64,000 nucleotides of DNA from Paenibacillus sp. FSL H7-0331 (GTDB lineage Bacteria; Bacillota; Bacilli; Paenibacillales; NBRC-103111), in the NCBI RefSeq assembly GCF_001956045.1, contig NZ_MRTH01000005.1, positions 186,001 through 250,000 on the forward strand, read 5' to 3'. Position 1 is the stretch's first letter. Each line of letters begins with the position of its first letter. A program made the position numbers and the translations under genes. Below the pieces are notes generated by a model, which worked only from the letters and a program-made list of their open reading frames with translations, was not told the origin of the DNA and ran no database searches. Below are positions 47,877 through 57,183 of this stretch, piece by piece.

Positions 47877-50764
47877 TGGATTCGCGTAAACCGATACAGC
47901 AGCAATATTTTACACGGGATCGCGAAGGGGTTTTCCGAACGAATGAGGGCTTCGATACGGTAGCCAAATCGGATGGACTGGATTCAGCATTTATCAAAAC
48001 CACCTTGAACCCCTTCTGCGTCTATAAAGCACCCAAGGAGCTGATGGGAAGGAACGAGGAGAACGTTGCTCTGTATCCGGTATCTCTTGTCGTCTTTCAC
48101 GCCGATAATGGGGATATGGTTTTAAGCCGCAGCTGTTATGTAGGGGCTGATTTTACAGGGCAGCGCAGCGCGTCGTTCACGCATCAGTTCGTGGTGCCGA
48201 AGGAACGGAAGGAAGCTTTCCTACGCGAGCCGGAGCGAATTTTGCAAATTGACAGCTTTCAGAGCGCTTATGATATCCGAGAGGGCAAGGTGCTTCCGGA
48301 GCTTGATGATATCGGGTACAACAAAGCTGTCCGCAGCCGCAGCATTGATCGAACGGAGTTGCTGCTGTCCCGGCTCGGCATTGATCAAATTCGTTACCAG
48401 CAGCTCGTTTACGCTGTAATGGCATCTGTAGCCAACAAGAAAAAGAACTATATCGTGCTGGATACGGATGTTACCGATAGCGCCGAGCTCGCCAAAGATT
48501 TGCTGGATTTGATCTACCGAAGCATTCCTTATTCAACACGCCGTCATCTGGGCTTTATGACCTTCAGCAGCGAGCCAGAGGGCAAGCAGGGCTTACATAT
48601 AGTTTTTGTGGAAAAGGGCGGTATTCGCCAGCCGGACCGAAATGTAGAGCGAGAGCACTTATTTGATTTTTCCAATCAGCGATTCATTAACACTGAGCTT
48701 CCGGCGCAGGAGCATTTCCTTCTGGATACGATCTGGAAGCAGCGGCATACATTAGATCAGCTTGATCCTTTATTTGAATTCATTGAAGAAGCGTTGCAGG
48801 GAACACATAATCAAGCGGCAGTAAAGGTGCAGACATATTATGACCTCCACACCTTGTATGAAATCGAACAGGGCAATGAAGCGCTGTATGAGGCTAATCG
48901 TGATACTGCGCTGCAAGGAATTATTTCCTATGTGAACGCAGAGACCGTGGGCAGCAAGGTAAGGCTGAACCAGTTATTCGTCTCGCTGCTGCGCAGAGAC
49001 CTGATGAACGGCGATTTTTTGCCATCATCGGATTATGTTAAATATCTGCTGCAATATTTCGCATTCGCCGATGAGGGCGTCAAATCCCTGCTGAATTCCT
49101 GCTTTATCATCTTGATCAGCCGGGCTGCCAATCGTTCTGAAGAAGGCATGAGCGAAGCCGCGCAAATCTTTGATCAACTGCTTGGACGGGATTCATTGTT
49201 TGATTCGGTGATGAGTGGATTGTACACCCAGCAGGCCGGAACGGCGGAGCGTTATGTTGCTTACCGTATGGCGAAGGCAGTAACGGTCAATGCACTTATG
49301 GAGGAGATCCGATCCTGGATACAGCATGGTGAAAGCATCGTGCAGCAGCGTTTTTTTGCCAATGAGGTACTGAAAAAGGTGAAAAAGCTGCTGCAAACGG
49401 ACTCCGTTCATAAGCGGCTGGAAGCAGCCAATGTCTTGTATCGGTATTTTGACGAACTGCCTGAGCGATCGGGCAAGCAGCAGTATGAGGATTTTTGCGG
49501 CCAGCTGAAGCTTGAGATTCGCCTCGATCTGCTGGATACTCTACAGCCGGGCAATCTGGAGTTCGAGGATATCGTACAGCTGGGCTTTATGCTGGAAAAG
49601 GTCGACCAGGAGCTGAACAGTCATCTGGACAAACGTCAGAAGCAGACGGTCCACCTGCTCAGTACGATTTACAAGGTGCTGTTGATGTCCAAAAGAGAGG
49701 ACTCCGAGCTTGTGAAAGCTATCGACAGGCTGGATACGCTGGATCTCGAAAGAATACAGGAATATTTGAAAAAGCTGCTGTTTACACGTGTCGGTCCTGA
49801 GCATTTTAGTAAAATCGCCTATGCCTTCTATCGCCCCAGTCTGGGACATGCCTCAGGCTATGAAGCAGAATTTGATTATTATGGGTTGCTGGAATATATC
49901 TCCTCGACGACCCACGGCTCTCATACGATCTATGATTTCCTGGTTTGGTCTGCGGAAGACACACGATTTTTAAATATGAGACAAGTGATGGATGCGAATT
50001 ACAAGGCTGCGGTCAGCAAATATTTTGATAATCATGATCCCCGGGCGTTCAGGGATAAAGAAGTTAAACAAAAGCTGCTGGCGACTCCGAATGAAAGCTT
50101 TGTCACTTTTTTCAAAGCAGTCAAGCTTCGGCAGTCAGGCAAGCTGGTTCGTTTTGCTGTCAAAAATAGACGTAAGCTTGTCAGGAGCGGGCTTGTTATC
50201 GCCGCACTTGTCATCCTGCTGGTCGTGTTCCGTAACCCCATTTCGATGATGATCGCTTATTTGGGACCAGCGCCTGTGATTGTGGTGGAGGCACTACCTG
50301 CGGAAGCCACTGCCTCTACAGTGACCTTGCAAGCGAGTGCGAATAACGCCGATCCGGAGATCAAGCTGTATGTCAATGAGCAGTTGATCGGAAGCGGTAA
50401 AATCAGTACAACCGTTGATCTGCAGGATGGTGTCAATGTATTTGAATTCAAGGCAGTGAACCGCGGCGGCAAGTCCTCCGAGGTTATCAAGAAGCAGGTT
50501 TCGTATGCGATGCCAGCGCCTATCGTAACCATTGAAGCTACGCCTGACACTACACGCAACAGCTCCATCCAGCTTAAGGTAGGTGCCGCGGATATACATG
50601 ATCCGAGTCCAACCATCTTTATAAACGGACAGGCTGTCGGGCAAACCAGCGTGAGTAAATCTGTTGAGCTGAAGACCGGAGAGAATATAATTGAAATTAA
50701 AGCAGCGAACAAGCAGGGCAAAATGAGTGAACCGATTCTGAAAAAAATTAAATATGAGAAATAA
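47873..50764 (+). CDS. GTPase-associated protein (GAP1-like) with membrane anchor and two outer Ig-like domains (963 aa)
   Basis: The N-terminus QQQYFTRDREGVFRTNEGFDTVAKSDGLD, then TLNPFCVYKAPKEL and SRSCYVGADFTGQRSASFTHQFVV, has the pattern of the N-terminal domain of GTPase-associated protein 1 (identification from memory). Residues 100-760 are mostly helical and cytoplasmic. A basic stretch and a membrane helix follow (about 770-795, LVRSGLVIAALVILLVVF). Outside are two related Ig-like repeats of about 80 residues (LPAEATASTVTLQASANNADPEIKLYVNEQ and TPDTTRNSSIQLKVGAADIHDPSPTIFINGQ). Start GTG 47873 or ATG 47876, overlapping the GTPase stop. The protein could couple the cytoplasmic GTPase to an external ligand. 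Confidence 0.82.
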   Translation: MMDSRKPIQQQYFTRDREGVFRTNEGFDTVAKSDGLDSAFIKTTLNPFCVYKAPKELMGRNEENVALYPVSLVVFHADNGDMVLSRSCYVGADFTGQRSASFTHQFVVPKERKEAFLREPERILQIDSFQSAYDIREGKVLPELDDIGYNKAVRSRSIDRTELLLSRLGIDQIRYQQLVYAVMASVANKKKNYIVLDTDVTDSAELAKDLLDLIYRSIPYSTRRHLGFMTFSSEPEGKQGLHIVFVEKGGIRQPDRNVEREHLFDFSNQRFINTELPAQEHFLLDTIWKQRHTLDQLDPLFEFIEEALQGTHNQAAVKVQTYYDLHTLYEIEQGNEALYEANRDTALQGIISYVNAETVGSKVRLNQLFVSLLRRDLMNGDFLPSSDYVKYLLQYFAFADEGVKSLLNSCFIILISRAANRSEEGMSEAAQIFDQLLGRDSLFDSVMSGLYTQQAGTAERYVAYRMAKAVTVNALMEEIRSWIQHGESIVQQRFFANEVLKKVKKLLQTDSVHKRLEAANVLYRYFDELPERSGKQQYEDFCGQLKLEIRLDLLDTLQPGNLEFEDIVQLGFMLEKVDQELNSHLDKRQKQTVHLLSTIYKVLLMSKREDSELVKAIDRLDTLDLERIQEYLKKLLFTRVGPEHFSKIAYAFYRPSLGHASGYEAEFDYYGLLEYISSTTHGSHTIYDFLVWSAEDTRFLNMRQVMDANYKAAVSKYFDNHDPRAFRDKEVKQKLLATPNESFVTFFKAVKLRQSGKLVRFAVKNRRKLVRSGLVIAALVILLVVFRNPISMMIAYLGPAPVIVVEALPAEATASTVTLQASANNADPEIKLYVNEQLIGSGKISTTVDLQDGVNVFEFKAVNRGGKSSEVIKKQVSYAMPAPIVTIEATPDTTRNSSIQLKVGAADIHDPSPTIFINGQAVGQTSVSKSVELKTGENIIEIKAANKQGKMSEPILKKIKYEK

Positions 50765-50852
50765 ATTAATTTAACAAAAAAGATTCATACATTTAACATT
50801 TGGTTTATATACTAATAGAATGTTGGATACCTTACTTGAAAGGATGAATCTT

Positions 50853-51140
50853 ATGGAAATTATTAATCATATTAATTATACGGACCAGAATGATCACATA
50901 TACTGCTGTTTACGCAATCGGGTTGTGAAGCTAAATCAAGAGCAGCAGGAGCAATTTTGCCAGAGCTGCAAAATGTTCGCTGGTACCGCAGGCGGACGTG
51001 GAGTTGAGTGCGCTTGGGAGGATGTTCGCAATGTCAGCAACCCTCATGTGGTTATCGATCCGGCGAAAGAGTTTATTTCAAACCAGAGACGTGTTGTGTT
51101 TCAGGACAATTGGACTCAACGTGCTTCCTATTGCGGATGA
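50853..51140 (+). CDS. Cysteine-containing hypothetical protein (95 aa)
   Basis: Not recognised. Cysteines in HIYCCLRNR, FCQSCKMFAG, VECAW and ASYCG could form a small metal-binding or disulfide-linked domain; FCQSC is a CxxC pair. AAAGGA lies nine bases before ATG 50853, which I prefer to the earlier ATG 50820 that has no ribosome-binding site. A TATACT hexamer at about 50807 and the terminator at 51171 suggest a monocistronic unit separate from the GTPase operon. Confidence 0.68.
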   Translation: MEIINHINYTDQNDHIYCCLRNRVVKLNQEQQEQFCQSCKMFAGTAGGRGVECAWEDVRNVSNPHVVIDPAKEFISNQRRVVFQDNWTQRASYCG

Positions 51141-51170
51141 TATCGATAAGGAACCTCCATATAAAACTAT

Positions 51171-51221
51171 AAAAGCGATGTCGGCCCTCTTCTGATGAAG
51201 GGTGTTGGACATCGCTTTTTT
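51171..51221. terminator. Bidirectional terminator
   Basis: AAAAGCGATGTC (51171-51182) pairs perfectly with GACATCGCTTTT (51208-51219), followed by T's, between the 95-aa gene and the leftward permease gene. Confidence 0.85.
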
Positions 51222-51283
51222 ATGTACTTACTGGAATACACAACACAAGGGAGGATTTTGACATATATTGTCGAAATACGTAA

Positions 51284-52057
51284 TTACAATATCGAAGAGA
51301 TCAGATCATAGAGCTGTTTGCCAATCAGAAGGGTCGTAACTGCGATAAAGAGCGGTTTAACATAACTGGCACCATGACGGATCGCTAGACGAGAGCCGAC
51401 AAGCGCACCCGCAATCATGGCAACGCCCATGGGAAGACCATAACCAATATGAACCGAACCGAGCAGCCAGAAGGCTAACAGGCTCGCTACATTGCTGGCC
51501 AGATTCAATACCTTGGCATTGCCCGAGGCACCAACAAAATCAAAGCCGAGCAGCAGGAACAGGAACAGCAGGAAGGAGCCGGTTCCGGGGCCAAAGAAGC
51601 CATCATAGAAGCCAAGAGCGAATGCGCATAAAGCCGTTGCCAGCTTGATCGTCGGTGTCATCGGACGCGGTGACATGAGTGCTCCCCAGTTTTTGCGCAT
51701 TAAGGTGTAGATGAGCAGCAGCACCAGCATGCAAACTACGAGCGGTCTTAAGAATGCGGATGGAACCAGATGCACCGTATAAGTTCCAAGCATGGCGCCA
51801 ATGAACGATAGAGGAAATAAAGCAAGCGTCAGCTTTCCATTAATTTTTCCGGAAAATAAGAAGGACAGTGTGCTGGTGATCGAAGCCAAGGTGCCTCCCA
51901 GCTTGTTCGTTCCAAGTACCATACTTGGAGGTAGACCCGTGAGCAGAAGTGCGGGCACGGCAATGAGTCCGCCACCGCCAACCACGGAATCAATGAATGC
52001 TGCGATAAAGCCCGCGGCGAGTAAAAACAATAACATATCGGTCGAAGGAAATTCCAT
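51284..52057 (-). CDS. TauE/SafE family (TSUP) permease (257 aa)
   Basis: Integral membrane protein with about eight helices and the duplicated family motifs GGGGLIAVPALLLTGLPPSMVLGTNKL and FYDGFFGPGTGSFLLFLFLLLGFDFVGASGNAKVLNLASN. Members export or import small organo-sulfur anions such as sulfite or sulfoacetate. The gene is monocistronic and divergent from the diguanylate cyclase at 52184. Substrate cannot be predicted. Confidence 0.9.
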   Translation of the reverse strand: MEFPSTDMLLFLLAAGFIAAFIDSVVGGGGLIAVPALLLTGLPPSMVLGTNKLGGTLASITSTLSFLFSGKINGKLTLALFPLSFIGAMLGTYTVHLVPSAFLRPLVVCMLVLLLIYTLMRKNWGALMSPRPMTPTIKLATALCAFALGFYDGFFGPGTGSFLLFLFLLLGFDFVGASGNAKVLNLASNVASLLAFWLLGSVHIGYGLPMGVAMIAGALVGSRLAIRHGASYVKPLFIAVTTLLIGKQLYDLISSIL

Positions 52058-52183
52058 GGTCGTACTCCTCTGTCAGTTGTTAATTCTTGAGATTGATAAA
52101 TCCGTGTTGAACAACCTTTATAACCAAGTATAGGTAAAGTTCTATAGCTGCACAATACCCATTCCAAAGCAGGTGAACAGAAG

Positions 52184-53806
52184 ATGTTATCCAAATTCCG
52201 ATCACGCACAATTAAGCAGCATTTTCTGATTTGGTCGGTAACGATAATTGTTATATTTGGTTTATTTATTAATGCGGCATTTTATTGGATCTATACGAAC
52301 AATATTCATGAGGAGGTCAACGAACAGCTAGCCGAAAAGCTGACATTGCAATCCCTCTACATCAACCGTTGGCTGGATGAGAGATCAGCCGATATTTATC
52401 AGATGTCTCAAAAACAAGACGTAAAAGAAGTGAATATTGACCATATGCAAAATGACTTTGTGACCTTTATTAACAATCAGTCCGAGTTCGGGAATCTTGG
52501 TTTTGTGAATAAGGACGGTGATATCCTCGTCAGTGCAATGCGCCAGCAAACGAGAATGAATGTCAAGAACCAGGTTTTTTTTGAGCAGGCGATCCAGGGG
52601 AAAATGTATATTTCCAAAGTTGTATTCCCGAGAATAACAGGTGATCCGATCATCGTCTTCTCCTCACCTGTCTATAATGTCGACAATGAGCTGCAGGGGC
52701 TGATTTATGGATCGGTCAAGCTGGGAACGATTTCAAGGACGGTACAATCGGTGCATTTTGGACGAGCGGGTGAGCAATATTTGATTGACGACTCAGGTAT
52801 GCTCATAACGGAAGCACGCTTGGATATGCAGAAAGTATACGGAAGGGATAAGATTGATACGGAAATTTTGCAAAGAGCGTTGGCGGATTCCAAAGAGGAC
52901 TCGATCTATACCAATTATCGAGGGGAAGAGGTAATCGGTTCCTATCAATGGACGAAGGATCGGCGCTGGATTATTGTAGCGGAGCTGAAGACCAGTGAAG
53001 TGTTTGCTGCACGCTCTGATATCATGTGGGTTTTTGTACTTATCACTTTGTGCATATTGATTGCCGGCTTGTATGGCATTGTCCTGGTAACACGGCGTGT
53101 GGAGAGACCTCTGGAATTTTTGCTGCAGGGTACCAAGGTACTGAAGGAAGGGCACTATGATTATCGGATTGACCCGAGTGTATTCAAACATGCGCCTGTC
53201 GAGCTGAAGGAATTGTGTGATACCTTCAATATGATGAGCCTTAAATTAAAAAGCACAGTAAGGCTTCTTGAGGATTACGCGTTGATTGATGCGCTGACTG
53301 AGCTGCATAATCGTCGATATCTGGCACAGGAGGGCAGTAAAATCATTGAGAAATGTATCGAAACGCAGCAGCCCTGTGCGATCATGATGATTGATGTCGA
53401 TTATTTCAAAAAAGTGAATGATACCTACGGCCATCAGGTTGGAGATCGCGTTCTGCTCCATATAGCCAAAATTCTAAAGCTGCAAACCCGACAGACCGAT
53501 TTGGTAGCGCGGTACGGAGGCGAAGAGTTTACGGTGCTGGCACAGCAAACCGATTTGGAACAGGCGATCCTTATAGGTGATGCAATCCGTAAGGAAATTG
53601 AAAATAAGCCCTACATTGAAGATGAGCTGCATATTCCTCTCACGGCCAGTGTAGGTATCGCCCTGCTGCCGTTTGTTGCGGAAGCGGATTTGACGGTGGA
53701 TACCCGATTGAGCAGTCTCGCAGAAGCTGCTGACCGTGCACTATATAGAGCGAAGCAGAGTGGGCGCAATCGTATAGAGACTAACACAGATTGGATACCC
53801 GCCTAG
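52184..53806 (+). CDS. Membrane diguanylate cyclase with extracellular Cache sensor (540 aa)
   Basis: TM1 (about 19-38), an outer double-Cache type sensor at about 40-275 (SLYINRWLDERSADIYQMSQ, FVNKDGDILVSAM, VYNVDNELQGLIYGSVKL), TM2 (about 283-303), HAMP, and a GGDEF domain at about 365-525 with an active-site RYGGEEF and the substrate residues DVDYFKKVNDTYGHQVGD. It should make cyclic di-GMP. There is no RxxD inhibitory site visible just before the GGEEF motif (the place reads TRQTDLVARYGG, which could supply RQTD). AGGTGAACAG precedes ATG 52184. Confidence 0.93.
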   Translation: MLSKFRSRTIKQHFLIWSVTIIVIFGLFINAAFYWIYTNNIHEEVNEQLAEKLTLQSLYINRWLDERSADIYQMSQKQDVKEVNIDHMQNDFVTFINNQSEFGNLGFVNKDGDILVSAMRQQTRMNVKNQVFFEQAIQGKMYISKVVFPRITGDPIIVFSSPVYNVDNELQGLIYGSVKLGTISRTVQSVHFGRAGEQYLIDDSGMLITEARLDMQKVYGRDKIDTEILQRALADSKEDSIYTNYRGEEVIGSYQWTKDRRWIIVAELKTSEVFAARSDIMWVFVLITLCILIAGLYGIVLVTRRVERPLEFLLQGTKVLKEGHYDYRIDPSVFKHAPVELKELCDTFNMMSLKLKSTVRLLEDYALIDALTELHNRRYLAQEGSKIIEKCIETQQPCAIMMIDVDYFKKVNDTYGHQVGDRVLLHIAKILKLQTRQTDLVARYGGEEFTVLAQQTDLEQAILIGDAIRKEIENKPYIEDELHIPLTASVGIALLPFVAEADLTVDTRLSSLAEAADRALYRAKQSGRNRIETNTDWIPA

Positions 53807-53922
53807 AGCAGCTAGCTTTTTTCGATTGCACAATCCCTTCGGACATGGTATTCTTCATGCGTAACCTGCACAAGCGGGTGCGCCGCAGGCGAATTATATA
53901 ACTTGGAAAGGTGTTGTTCACG

Positions 53923-54309
53923 TTGATTCACAAGCTGGAGCATATTGGCGTTATGGTAAAGGATATGGATGCCTCGATCCGTTTTTATACCGAGGTATTG
54001 GGATTGAAGCTGGTCAAGCGTAAGGCGCTGGCTGATGGAGTGGAGCTGGGTTTCTTATCTTTTCCTGACTCGGACCAAGTGGAGATCGAATTAATCGGAC
54101 GCGGTCATGACGGCCTTCCGGACAATGGCATTGTTCATCATATTGCATTTACTGTGAGTGATATTCAAGTGGAGATCGACCGTCTGAAAAGCCACGGAGT
54201 CCGATTAATGGACGAAACTCCTCGAACGATCCTGGATGGCGATCTTATCGCTTTTTTCTTTGGTCCTGATGGCGAACGACTGGAATTCTTTCAGCCTGCT
54301 GCCAAATAA
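53923..54309 (+). CDS. VOC (glyoxalase/bleomycin-resistance) family protein (128 aa)
   Basis: A single vicinal-oxygen-chelate domain: KLEHIGVMVKDMDASIRFYTEVLGLKLVKRK, then VHHIAFTVSDIQVEIDRLKSHGVRL and FFFGPDGERLEFFQP. The metal ligands expected for a glyoxalase-like site are His6, Glu55 region, His79 and Glu122. Activity could be glyoxalase I or methylmalonyl-CoA epimerase-like. The frame begins at GTG 53911 directly abutting GGAAAG; TTG 53923 gives the usual domain start but at long spacing, so the start is uncertain. Confidence 0.85.
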   Translation: MIHKLEHIGVMVKDMDASIRFYTEVLGLKLVKRKALADGVELGFLSFPDSDQVEIELIGRGHDGLPDNGIVHHIAFTVSDIQVEIDRLKSHGVRLMDETPRTILDGDLIAFFFGPDGERLEFFQPAAK

Positions 54310-54336
54310 TTATTTTTTTAACTATTTATTTATACC

Positions 54337-54374
54337 AAACCGTCCGGAGTTCAGTATTCATGGGCGGTTTTTTT
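54337..54374 (+). terminator. Terminator of the VOC gene
   Basis: AAACCGTCC (54337-54345) pairs with GGGCGGTTT (54362-54370) with one G-U, followed by a T run. Confidence 0.75.
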
Positions 54375-54537
54375 ATATTCCATTTTTTGTTGATTTTTTT
54401 CGCTGTTTCAGAAAGCACACAAGGTGTAAATAAAAAGGAAGGTCTGATTACTTAGACACGTAACTGCATATTTTGTCGCAATTCATCTTCGGATCAGTTT
54501 ATAATAGAAGTATATTTTTTGGAATGGAGGGTTTCGT

Positions 54538-57171
54538 GTGGCGAAGGCACAAGTGGATGATCATTCGTTTTTTGAACATGCATATACATCTGCACCTGTG
54601 GGAATTGCAATCGTGTCCATTCAAGGCGAATGGTTAAAAGTGAATCCTGCCCTGTGCAGCATCCTTGGATATCATGAGCAAGAATTAATGAATCGACCCT
54701 CTAACGAAGTAGGGTATAACGACCATACATTCTTAGACGATCACCAGGTTCAACCATTATTATCTGGAGCCGCGGCATCTTTTGAAAGTGAGAAACAGTT
54801 GGTCCGCAAGGATGGCAGCATCGTTTGGGCATCGCTGCACGTTTCCCTCGTACGAGATGAGCAAGAAGGCACACCGCTTTATTTCATTACGCATCTGAGT
54901 GATGTGACCGACAAAAAAGTGAAAGAGCAAAGTTTGCTGAAAATCGAGCAGCTGTATACGATGATCTCCGAAAATGCCCAGGATTTGATTTCTTATGCAA
55001 CCCCTGACGGGATTATACGCTACTGCTCGCCTTCTATTACTGATTTGCTGGGCTACAGGGCGGATGAGATTGAAGGCAGTGCCAATTTGGAATTGTACCA
55101 TCCTGACGATGTGTTGATGTTGCAGGAGAGTACCTTTTCTGACGAGGATACCTTAACTTACCGAATTCTGCACAAAAACGGCAAGTATTTGTGGTTCGAA
55201 ACTTCATATAAAAAAGTTCGGGATGAACAAGGCGAAATCAAGTGGGTTCTCGGTATTGGTCGTGATATTACGGAGCGCAAGAAGCATGAGGATAATCTGG
55301 CGGAGGCGCACCGTATAGCATTATTGGGCAGCTGGGAGCTGGATATAGTCAACGAAGAATTGATGTTATCCGATGAAATCTACAACATGTACAATTTGAC
55401 CCGCGATCCGCGGCCAAACCGCCTATCCCAGTTTATTAATCTGATTCACCCTCTGGATCAACAGCAGTTTATAGAACAACTGGAGTATACGAAGAAAGGG
55501 CATGAATTAGATAAAGAATTCCGGCATTTGCATTTGGATGGAACGGTCAAATATTTGCATGTGCGTGGTTTTCCAACGATGGACAGCAACGGCTCACCGG
55601 TGAAATTAAACGGTACTGTTCAGGATATTACCGAGCATAAGCTTGTTGAGCTCAAGCTGCAGGAAAGTATAGAACGTTACACGTCACTGAAGAAGTATAA
55701 CCATGATGCGGTATTTTCGCTCGATTTGGAAGGTAATATTATTAATACGAATCAAAAGGCGGAGCAAATTACCGGTTTTGTTGTATCAGAGATGGCAGGA
55801 CGGAACTTTTCCAGATTTATTGGCAGCGTTAATCTCAAGAGGAAGCTTTCCGCTTTAGTGGAAAATGGCAACTCTGAGAAGGTTATCGATAAGATTACCC
55901 ATAAAACTGGACTAATTATAGAAGTGTTAACAACCGTTGCACCTATCATCGTGAATGAGGCGACTGTCGGTTACTATATTATTGCCAAAGATATTACGGA
56001 ACAGAAGAAACTGTTGGTCGCCAAGGAAGCCGCAGAAAAAACAAACAAGGCTAAAAGTGAGTTTTTAGCCATGATGAGCCATGAAATACGTACGCCCATG
56101 AACGGAGTTATCGGGATGACGCATCTACTGCAGGACACGACAGAGCTGGATGCCCAGCAAGAAGTGTATGTCGATATTATCCGAAAAAGCGGTAACTCCC
56201 TGCTGGCGATCATCAATGATATTTTGGATTTTTCCAAAATCGAATCGGGTAAGACAGATCTGGTAGAAGCTCCACTGGATATACGTGAATGCATCGCTGA
56301 AACACTTGACGTTCTCTCCTCCAAAGCGGCTGAGAAGCGTCTGGAAATGACCTATTCGGTTCATTCTCATGTGCCGAGCGTGCTTGTTGGTGATGCTGAC
56401 CGCCTTAAGCAGGTGCTGATGAATCTCATTGGGAATGGGGTTAAATTCACATACTCGGGAGGTGTCTCCGTAACTGTTGAGAAATGGCTGCACACTTCGA
56501 ATTCCTTGCATCTTCGCTTTACGATCCGAGATAGTGGTATAGGGATTCCTGAAGACAAAGTGAGTCAGCTGTTCCAGCCCTTTTATCAATTAGATCATTA
56601 TATGACGCGTAAATCGGAAGGTACGGGGCTAGGGCTTGCGATCAGCAAGAAGCTGATTGAAAAAATGGGTGGAGATATCTGGATAGAACCAACGCCTGGC
56701 CCGGGTGCGACCTTTGTATTTACGGTTGCGCTTAAAGAAGAGAAGCCGAATGCAGATGTTGGTCCCTGTGAGTTGGTAAAGGAAGAGAAGGCTGTACAAA
56801 GATCCTTAAAAATTCTAGTGGCTGAAGATCACGAAATTAATCAACTGGTATTAAGAAAAATGCTGGAGAAGATGGGCCATACCGTAACGGTAGTGGAAAA
56901 TGGCAAAGAGGTTATTGAAGCCGTGACCTTTGAAGAGTTTGACCTGATTTTTATGGATGTGCAAATGCCTCATATGAACGGCTTGGATGCTACCAAAGCA
57001 TTAAAAAGCATTCCGATGCGGGGAACCTTACCTGTTATTATTGCGGTTACGGCGAACGCCCTCACGGGGGATCGGGAGAAATGTATGGAAGCCGGCATGG
57101 ACGATTACATTAGCAAGCCCTTCAAGCGCGAGATGATTTCAGACAAGATAAGTAAGTATTTTCCGAATTAG
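54538..57171 (+). CDS. Multi-PAS hybrid histidine kinase (877 aa)
   Basis: Soluble hybrid kinase. Four PAS domains in the first 485 residues (FFEHAYTSAPVGIAIVSIQGEWLKVNPALCSILGY; MISENAQDLISYATPDGIIRYCSPSITDLLGY; a third around LGSWELDIVNEELMLSDE; a fourth around NHDAVFSLDLEGNIINTNQKAEQITGF), each with PAC-type ends (DVTDKK, DITERKK, DITEHK, DITEQKK). HisKA MMSHEIRTPMNGV (His515), HATPase NLIGNGVKFT, DSGIGIP and GTGLGLAISKK, and a C-terminal receiver with Asp807 (IFMDVQMPHMNG). GTG 54538 follows GGAGGG. The oxidoreductase gene follows 12 bases later. Signal and output are unknown. Confidence 0.93.
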   Translation: MAKAQVDDHSFFEHAYTSAPVGIAIVSIQGEWLKVNPALCSILGYHEQELMNRPSNEVGYNDHTFLDDHQVQPLLSGAAASFESEKQLVRKDGSIVWASLHVSLVRDEQEGTPLYFITHLSDVTDKKVKEQSLLKIEQLYTMISENAQDLISYATPDGIIRYCSPSITDLLGYRADEIEGSANLELYHPDDVLMLQESTFSDEDTLTYRILHKNGKYLWFETSYKKVRDEQGEIKWVLGIGRDITERKKHEDNLAEAHRIALLGSWELDIVNEELMLSDEIYNMYNLTRDPRPNRLSQFINLIHPLDQQQFIEQLEYTKKGHELDKEFRHLHLDGTVKYLHVRGFPTMDSNGSPVKLNGTVQDITEHKLVELKLQESIERYTSLKKYNHDAVFSLDLEGNIINTNQKAEQITGFVVSEMAGRNFSRFIGSVNLKRKLSALVENGNSEKVIDKITHKTGLIIEVLTTVAPIIVNEATVGYYIIAKDITEQKKLLVAKEAAEKTNKAKSEFLAMMSHEIRTPMNGVIGMTHLLQDTTELDAQQEVYVDIIRKSGNSLLAIINDILDFSKIESGKTDLVEAPLDIRECIAETLDVLSSKAAEKRLEMTYSVHSHVPSVLVGDADRLKQVLMNLIGNGVKFTYSGGVSVTVEKWLHTSNSLHLRFTIRDSGIGIPEDKVSQLFQPFYQLDHYMTRKSEGTGLGLAISKKLIEKMGGDIWIEPTPGPGATFVFTVALKEEKPNADVGPCELVKEEKAVQRSLKILVAEDHEINQLVLRKMLEKMGHTVTVVENGKEVIEAVTFEEFDLIFMDVQMPHMNGLDATKALKSIPMRGTLPVIIAVTANALTGDREKCMEAGMDDYISKPFKREMISDKISKYFPN

Positions 57172-57183
57172 GAGGCTTGGCTG

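Noticed and set aside
32569..50764. Prophage or integrative element
   Set aside because: No integrase, capsid, tail, relaxase or attachment-site duplication is seen; flanking genes are ordinary and base composition looks like the neighbourhood.
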